This document shows, piece after piece, positions 57,301 through 64,000 of a DNA stretch of 64,000 nt (position 1 is its first letter; each line of letters begins with the position of its first letter). The notes beneath the pieces were generated by a model. The model ran no database searches, had not been told where the DNA came from, and saw only the letters and a program-made list of their open reading frames with translations. This DNA comes from Sipunculus nudus (Eukaryota; Annelida; Sipuncula; Golfingiida; Sipunculidae): NCBI GenBank assembly GCA_026874595.1, contig CM049314.1, forward strand, positions 73,982,300-74,046,299, in the 5' to 3' direction. The position numbers were made by a program, and so were the translations under genes.

Positions 57301-58279
57301 TAACATACATTAAAATGTACTGTGAAAAACATGTTTCTTTGGTGTTACTTCACAGTTTAGTATCGTTTTCCCACGTTTATAAACTTTGGTATAATGTGCA
57401 TTATCCCAATAGCACATTTTAAAAACACCTTTCCAACAATAAAAAATATTGATTTTCCGTTATTTTATATTCTTGTTAATAACGATTTGTTTACATTAAT
57501 GTGCATATATATTATATATGTAATGAATTATTGTTCTACTATCTAAGTACTATCAGTACGTGTTCTCATTGTTTCTGATCCCTGCGGGAAAGAATCCATT
57601 CTAATGCATATACATATATTGCATGACGTGAAAGGATGTTTCCAGGTAACTCCAACAAACAACACCCCCCCCCCCCCCCAAAAAAGAATAATTCGACCGC
57701 CAGTCGGCACTGCATCTCATGATGCCTCTTATAATAAACACGCCAGACTCAGTCACGTGAACCTTGTCCATTTAAAAGACTTTACAAAGTAAACACGCCA
57801 GACCCAGTCACGTGAACCTTGCCGATGTAAAAGTAGATGCGATTGGGTGAGAAAAGTTTGCAGCGTCAGTGCGTCATCGCTGGCTGAGGGATGGTGCGGT
57901 TGAATTGGACCATTCAGGAAAGAAACCCAAACAGACGTGTCGTCTTGCATCTTAATTGCCCAGTAAAAGTTTAATTGATTTTTATTTTTCCGTCATATTG
58001 ACTAGATAGGTTAATCCTGCGACTAAAGTCCGCAAAACCGCGTCATTAATGTACCTTGTGTGCTACACATTGCTGAATTCACTCATTATCGCTCAATCAC
58101 CGTCAGCCGCGAAGGGGCGGGTACTTCAAAAGAAATTGCATGGATACCCTCAATTAGGAAAATAACAGTTTTCACAAGTGTAAGACATATTTGTTTTGAT
58201 TTTTATTTCAAATTTTAGTACATTTGCACTGTTTAGAATGGGAAAGATTTGGATATATCAACGTTTATTAAGGCTAATC
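54353..58279. other. Mostly unassigned non-coding region
   Basis: The clearest items are a GC-rich inverted stretch near 54373-54440 (ACCGCCTTGGCGGGCGC and GGCGCCCGCCAGGGCGCG), a TG/TA-rich microsatellite (about 55440-55520), a poly-C run (about 57664-57679), and the 55-bp duplication at 57736. No gene family was recognised, although this is the longest segment without B-type repeats and may contain unrecognised single-copy DNA. Confidence 0.45.
57736..57825 (+). repeat. 55-bp direct duplication containing CACGTG
   Basis: AAACACGCCAGACTCAGTCA, CGTGAACCTTG at 57736 is repeated at 57791 with one base changed. Each copy includes AGTCACGTGA, an E-box. Confidence 0.85.
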
Positions 58280-59780
58280 GTTGATCGAACCAAGTGCACA
58301 CCTGTTTACCTGTCGCACCTGGATTTTTACCTGTGCAGATAAACGCGACAGACCAACTAAACAGCAATTTTATTATTGCATGAAATGTAAACAAACAGAG
58401 TATACACAATTTTCCAGATTTTATTTTATAATCCGTCGGCGATTTGTTTTTGCCTGCACATGTTAAAATATATTAATTTGACATAAAAAGGTATATTACA
58501 GGTAACCAGATAATTTGTGCATTTTACACCCATAAATTATATATTTTGCACATTGGACAAAAGTAAATAGTTTTTATTGCGATGTTCCTTATAACAAGTG
58601 CAATATATAATTTAAATTTAAAAAATGAGAATTTACCTTTATTTACCTGATCTTACCTGTGCAGGTGAGTAAACTTTTACAGGTAGCAATTGGCAAAATT
58701 GAAATGCACAAGTCTCATGGCTGTGCAGTTAATTTAAAGATAGCTTCTGCATATTGTTTTGACTCCTTCAAAAATTTCCTTTCCACTTTTAAAATGAAAA
58801 GTTGTCTTTATATTCTGTACTTACAAAGGTAATTAAATCTGTTTAAGATCAAAGGTATCATTTCAGGTAACCCAATAAATAGTGCAGTTAGTACCTGTAA
58901 TTCATAAATTTTACACATGGCACTCAAAATTGTTGTTTTTTTGTTCTCCCTAATTACATGTATAAAATATATACTTCATTAAAAAATAATTTACCTGGGT
59001 TAACCTGAACTCACCTGTACAGGTGAGTATGTTTTTATGTGTAACTGTAACCAAAATTATCAATTTATGTTTTACATGTCTGAAAAATCAAAATATAATG
59101 GTTTTACACAGTTGACACTTGTTTATCCCTATTCTCACCAGCCACTTTTCAGCATGATTTTGTCACTGTCACAGGTAATTAGATCAGTTGAAGAACAAAG
59201 GTACTATTCACATAGGTAACTTAATTACTGTATTAAAAGCACCTGTTCTTATATCAAAATTAATTATACAGTCAATAAATAGAGAAGGTATTAATTTATA
59301 GTAACTATAATGATGAACAAGGTGTTTGCGTACATATTCAGAAAAAAAAATAATTTACCTTTTCTTACCTGTACAGGTAAACATGTGTTATATGTTAATA
59401 GTCATAGAATGTGCTCTTTTGGTCAGCAAGCTTTTCAGGTGAAAAATATATGATTCCCACAGAAAAATCCAATTTTACTAGCACATTCTGGTTCGTCGGT
59501 GGTTCCCTTTCCAGTGTTAAACCAAATCATTTACCTTTTTCTTACCTTTAATATATAATTACCTTAGAGTGAAAAAAAATCCTTACATTTCCCTTTTTTT
59601 ATCAAATGGTTCATGGGTTACCTGAACAGGATGAAAGGGGTCATTTTGGTGATATACCAGTGAGTGGAAATACAGGTAGTACAGATTTACCTGTTTTTAC
59701 CTGTATATACCTTAGTTACATACAAATCGAACCAGGTAATAAATAAATAAAATAACATGAAGGACATATACCTGACAGTA
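58280..59780 (+). repeat. Tandem array of roughly 350-bp units rich in ACCTGT/ACAGGT
   Basis: ACCTGTGCAGGTGAG, CTCACCTGTACAGGTGAG, TTACCTGTACAGGTAA and TTACCTGTATATACC lie near 58655, 59010, 59365 and 59695. Between them each unit has (T)ACAGGTAACC followed by AATT- or TGCA-containing text (58499, 58865, 59211). The units are strongly diverged. 59010-59027 is a perfect 18-bp palindrome. Confidence 0.65.
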
Positions 59781-59908
59781 AAAGCTGAAAATTTCACAAA
59801 GATACCTTTAACGGTTACTGAGTTAATGTCTCTTATATGGATTCATGTCAAAATGTGGAAAAAATGCAAAATAAATCTGAACAGTAGGAGTGTGACAATC
59901 CACAGGCT

Positions 59909-59932
59909 AATCTGAATAGTAAAGGGTTAATT
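59909..59932. mobile_element. Solitary end of a TTAA-type MITE
   Basis: AATCTGAATAGTAAAGGGTTAA resembles the right end of the MITE at 45381-45653. A matching left end could not be fixed. Confidence 0.4.
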
Positions 59933-59934
59933 CC

Positions 59935-62900
59935 AAAGCTCAATATCTGAACAATTATTTCATCAATCACCTGATTCTTTGCATGTATATGAATCATGGA
60001 GTGTTTCATCAGTACTTAATGTCTGGTGTCTCCACCTGGATTTTGTATCAAATATTTACATTTTTTTTCTCCATTTTTAGACCTTCAAAGATATGGTTGT
60101 CTGTTAACAGGGCACAAATGGTTAAAATTGGACCTAGAATCTTCTTTCTTGACATCCAAGGAGGTCCATGAAAAATCTCCATGGTCACTTGAAATTCGGT
60201 CTCTGTTTCTCATATCCTCTGAGCTATGGAGCTAAGAATTACCCCTCCCCCCCCCCCAGAATAAATAAAAATTTGTTACAAAAGCTCCAGTATCTAGACA
60301 ACTGATGCATTGATCATCATGATTTTTTGCATCCATATTCATCAAGGACTGTATTCATAAGTTTTTTCGAATTGTTATCCATTTTTTCAGTATTTTTAGA
60401 CCTTCAAAGATGGAGTGGTCTGATAACAGGGTACAAATCTTTACCATTCAACCTAGAATCTTCTAATTAAAAATGCAGAGACGTCAATGAAAAATCTCCT
60501 TGGAAGTCTGAAATTAGATCCTGTTACCTATATCTTTTGAGCTTTAGGGCTTGTAAGTTCCCTTCAGTATAGTTAAACATTTTAAGTAAACCCCCAGTAT
60601 CTGAACAACCAATAAATTCATCACCATGATTCTTTGCATGCACAGTCATCATGGAGTGTTTTATCCGTTCCTGCAGACTGGTGGCACCACCTGATTTTTT
60701 TTAGCTCAGCTGACTATAAGTCATCTGAGCTATAGTCGTGGTCCATTGTCCGTCGTCCGTCCGTCTGTCCGTCCGTCCGTCCGTCCGTCCGTCCGTCCGT
60801 CCGTCCGTCCGTCCGTAGATGTGGCACGTTTTGAAACCGTAAGACCTAGGAATCCAAAATTCAGCATAATGTTAGATGTCCCCAAGATCTCCTACCAAGC
60901 CGAAAACTGGGTCTTTGCGACTTCATTCCTTTGAGAAATTAAGGAAAAACCTCAATTTTTTATTAAAAACCTATTTTCACACTTCAGGACTGCCTTATAT
61001 CAAAACCACTCATCTGTTTTTCCTCATATTAACCATAAATATTCCTCTATATAATTCCTATGTACATGCCAGAAATTAGGTCTGTATTATATAATTTAAA
61101 AAAGTTATGGGCCCAAACATAATGCATTTTGTAAATAATCAGGAAAGAAATTTTATCACTTAACACAAAACTTGTTAAAGCTAAGCACTTTTTTCCAGTA
61201 ATATTACTTTTATTAATCAAAATTAAATTGTATACCCAAAATTAGATCAAAATCTTTTAAATTTTTTAAAATATTAGCAAAAATAAAAAATTGGTACCTT
61301 AAATTTTGCCCAACTTTGACCATGGCACGTTTTTTTTGCTGTAACTGCTGTGGATTTAATTTTCACAGCATGTTTTTGTTAGCATTTCAACTGTTAACAC
61401 CAAAAATTTGAAACCAGTTGATCAAAAACTGTAGATTTTATTCAAGTTTTCATGCACCATGTCACATATTGCTAGTGTTATGCAGTTTGCTAGAGCTCAG
61501 CTCCCGAGCTTCAGCTCTAAGTTCCTTAAATTTGGCATACAGTTAGATTTCTCCAAAATCCCCTACCATGCCAAGAATTTGGTCACTAGGACTTAATTCC
61601 TTCGAGATATCAATGAAAAACTTCATTTTTCCATTAAAAACCCATTGTTACACTTTAAGACTGCCTAATATCAAAACCACTGATCTGACTTTGATCATAT
61701 ATAATATACATATTTTTCTATACATTCGCTATGCACATGCCAGAAATGATGTCAGTATTGTGTATTTTTTTTAAGTTATGGGCCCAAACATAATGCACTT
61801 TGTAAAAAATCAAGAAATATATTTACTCCCTTAACAAGGGCATTGCTGAAGCTAGAGATTTTATTGTCAGGGTTGTAACATTATTTAATCAAGATTCAAT
61901 TGAATACCCAAAATTAGTTCTGAATTTTTCAAATTTTATAAGTTATTAGTATAAATATAAAATTAGTACCATAAATTTTGCCCAACTGTGACCATGGCAC
62001 GTTTGTTTCCCGAGAGCATTTTTGATATAATTTTCATATCATGCACACATAAGGATTTCAGCTTTTTAGTTTAGAAAGCTGAAAGAAATTGGCCAAATAT
62101 TGGAGCTTTTATTAATGTTTTTTATGAGACCCTGTCAGACTTTGGCTCTCTCCAGCCCCTCTTGAGTCACCTGTATGTTGACCTTGTTGACCTTTCATCA
62201 AATTATGCACGCTTGAGGCGAGAATCCAGGCAGCTTATGGCCAGCCACAGTTGATCCAGGTGTCCAACCCAACTCATCTAGTAGTTTTAACCAACAACAT
62301 AACAATAAACAATAAATTATTAAATTTTTCTTGGTTTTTAATAACAAATTAAAGAAAAATAGAAAAGGAATTTGTTAGTTTATAATAACAGGAAATTAAC
62401 TTGCAGTTATTGATGATATAAGAATCTTGTATTGATGGGTAGAATGTCACATATTCCAAATAACACCATGCAGTCACCTATGGCATTTTTCAGTTCATTT
62501 TTAATGATAAAGAAGTAAATCATATTATTCATTACTAATCATTAGGGATTATATGAAGGAAATAAATGATAGACAAAGATGCAGTTGATAATATTAATCT
62601 AGATTCCTACTGTGTCTAGTGTGTACATTGATGTGAAATTAGTCCAAAATGAATTTTTTACAGTTATTTTTTAATATTAATAAAAGCCATAAAACCAGGT
62701 ACTTATGATCATTATTTAAATGTGTGAATTTTGTATATTCTGGATTCTCAAAATCATTGTTTGGTGAAAACTGAATAAATACCAGACATGGTATATGAAT
62801 ACTCGTGCAAATACTTTCAAAATGTATTCATGAATGCATTCATGAATATATTCTTTAATATTATTTTAATAATCATATCAGTTATATTTCATTTTAAAAA

Positions 62901-63521
62901 ATCATATGATTCTCTTATTATATTTAATAAAAATTATATTTGGGACAATATTTGTAATTTTTTTAATAAATAGTTAAACTCTTATATTATATGTTCTGCT
63001 TATAAGTTATATGGCCAAGTCAAAATCTGTGTGACAATAGCACTCCATTTGTTAATAAAATAAATGAAATCAATCCTCTTCCCTGTCTCCAAAGATCCTA
63101 TCAAAATCATACATAAGCTTAACACCCACAACTCATAATACAGCTTATATTTATTACCACACAAAACCAGCATGTGCCTCATTTCTAAAAAATATTTTTT
63201 ATCATATATTACAGCTGAGCGTCGTGACCCATAGGTCCCTTGTTTTCGAATTTCTACGCATTTTCTTGAGACCTTTAAAGATGTGGTTGTCTCTAACAGG
63301 GCACAAATTTTAACCATTTCACCTAGAATCTTTTAGCTTGACATCCAGAGCGGTCCTTGAAAAATCTCCATGGAAACTTGAAATTAGGTTTCTTTTACCC
63401 ATATCCTCTGAGCTATGCTAAAGTTGAATGAGGATACCACCTACAGAATTTGGCATTGATAAAATTCCTTTTCTGAATGTTTTCCTAATCAGCTGAGCGT
63501 CATGACCCCTGGGTCACTTGT
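59935..63521 (+). mobile_element. B'-type element B'12, interrupted by B13
   Basis: The outer pieces are 59935-60696 (satellite units with landmarks near 59995 and 60649, and a C-expansion at about 60243-60257) and 63244-63521 (TTTTCGAATTTCTACGCATT, CTTGAGACCTTTAAAGATG... to TCAGCTGAGCGTCATGACCC, CTGGGTCACTTGT). The left piece stops just after GGTGGCACCACCTGA and the right piece begins with the expected next bases, so the two are halves of one element. Its 5' end is missing. Confidence 0.7.
60697..63243 (+). mobile_element. B-family element B13, longest copy
   Basis: TTTTTTTTAGCTCAGCTGAC with perfect hairpin context, a (GTCC)n tract (60747-60815), two related AT-rich modules (around 60880 and 61555, each with TTAGAT..CCCCTACCA..CC), and the end CAGCTGAGCGTCGTGACCCA, TAGGTCCCTTGT. 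It is near-identical to B1 outside two length differences, suggesting recent spread. No coding sequence. Confidence 0.8.
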
Positions 63522-63559
63522 TATGTCTCACCTCCCCTCCCCGTCCCCCCTCCAACCAT

Positions 63560-64000
63560 CGGCATCCTCATCTGTAGAATATCTTGTGAACGTGATAACT
63601 TTTGAAGGGCTGCATATTTTCCGCCAAAATTTGGAACACACTATGGTTCATACCAAAATCATGCACGTGTTTGAAATCCTGTGACCTTGACTTTGATCTT
63701 TTAAGTCAAATTTATGCAGTTCTAGGAAGAAGTTCAAAAACCGGTGACCTTGGCTTTCATCTTCAAAGTAAAATCAGCTGAATTATAGTTATTGTCTTTT
63801 TAACGCAATATTTTGTGAAGGGCTGCATATTTTCCTCCAAAATTTGGAACACTCATTGTTCCTACCATAATCATGCACATGTTTGAAATCCTTTGATCTT
63901 CAAGGTCAAATTTATGCAATTCTTGGCTTATTGTGAATCCCATACTTTTGTGAGTCCTGAAGATTTTTTAGCGAACCTGTGAGCTTATGCGATGTTGCGG
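63560..64000 (+). repeat. 213-bp tandem repeat, start of an array running off the window
   Basis: GAAGGGCTGCATATTTTCCK and CCAAAATTTGGAACAC occur at 63604 and 63817. Each unit continues with ATCATGCAC, TTTGAAATCCT and TGACCTTG or GATCTTCAAGGTCAAATTTA. Confidence 0.75.

Noticed and set aside
60746-60934. Frame with VRPS repeats
   Set aside because: Translation of the GTCC microsatellite in B13.
1-64000. CRISPR array or prokaryotic operon
   Set aside because: Repeats are abutting tandem units without unique spacers, and the retroelements, MITEs and AT-rich non-coding DNA are clearly eukaryotic.

Overview
The window looks like intergenic or intronic DNA of an animal, most probably a bivalve or related mollusc. 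It is AT-rich with long G/C homopolymers, and I found no convincing host exon, rRNA gene, operon or CRISPR array. The organism guess is inference: it rests on DIRS, Ty3/gypsy and LINE relics together with abundant short non-autonomous elements carrying GTCC/CCGT microsatellites and tandem cores. Nearly every open frame of 60 codons or more is either a broken retroelement frame or a by-product of tandem repeats.

Layout. 1-8.0 kb: a dispersed repeat (again at 6.76 kb), a 42-bp minisatellite, a Helitron-like element (family A, copy 1), a family-B element and a tRNA-like sequence. 8.07-8.73 kb (minus): LINE ORF1 relic with coiled coil and RNA-binding end. 9.06-17.76 kb (minus): one LINE ORF2 cut in two by a 5.7-kb insert that carries a gag/RT/RNase H retroelement. 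17.76-25.79 kb: a Russian-doll stack in which element E holds B, which holds B', which holds A. 26.5-35.3 kb (minus): a dead Ty3/gypsy element cut by an A element in integrase and by B-type elements between protease and gag and inside gag. 36.8-38.0 kb: more B-type tails. 40.5-46.8 kb (plus): a DIRS retroelement (gag-like, RT, RNase H, tyrosine recombinase) cut in gag by a 2.96-kb B-terminus element and between RT and RNase H by a TTAA-flanked MITE. 47.05-47.30 kb: an 82-bp-arm inverted repeat. 48.8-50.3 kb: decayed B relics. 51.1-52.84 kb: a 1.7-kb terminal-inverted-repeat element flanked by TAA. 53.0-54.35 kb: B' nested in B'. 54.4-58.3 kb: mostly featureless. 58.3-59.8 kb: tandem array rich in an ACCTGTACAGGT palindrome. 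59.9-63.5 kb: full-length B nested in B'. 63.6-64.0 kb: start of a 213-bp tandem repeat.

The most interesting signal is the B superfamily. Many copies share one 5' end (TTTTAGCTCAGCTGAC plus a hairpin) and one 3' end (GTCAGCTGAGC, then a GACCCATGGGTC palindrome, then CACTTGT), insert between two T's without target duplication, and carry interchangeable cores: a unique AT-rich core, a 337-bp satellite, or a 530-bp array of AGGTCA repeats. This resembles Helentron-type non-autonomous rolling-circle elements (inference). A 12-bp palindrome, GGTGGCGCCACC, recurs in the tandem cores of families with different termini, and the T-run just after it is a repeated landing site for further insertions. 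Three insertion points are well defined because they interrupt retroelement reading frames.
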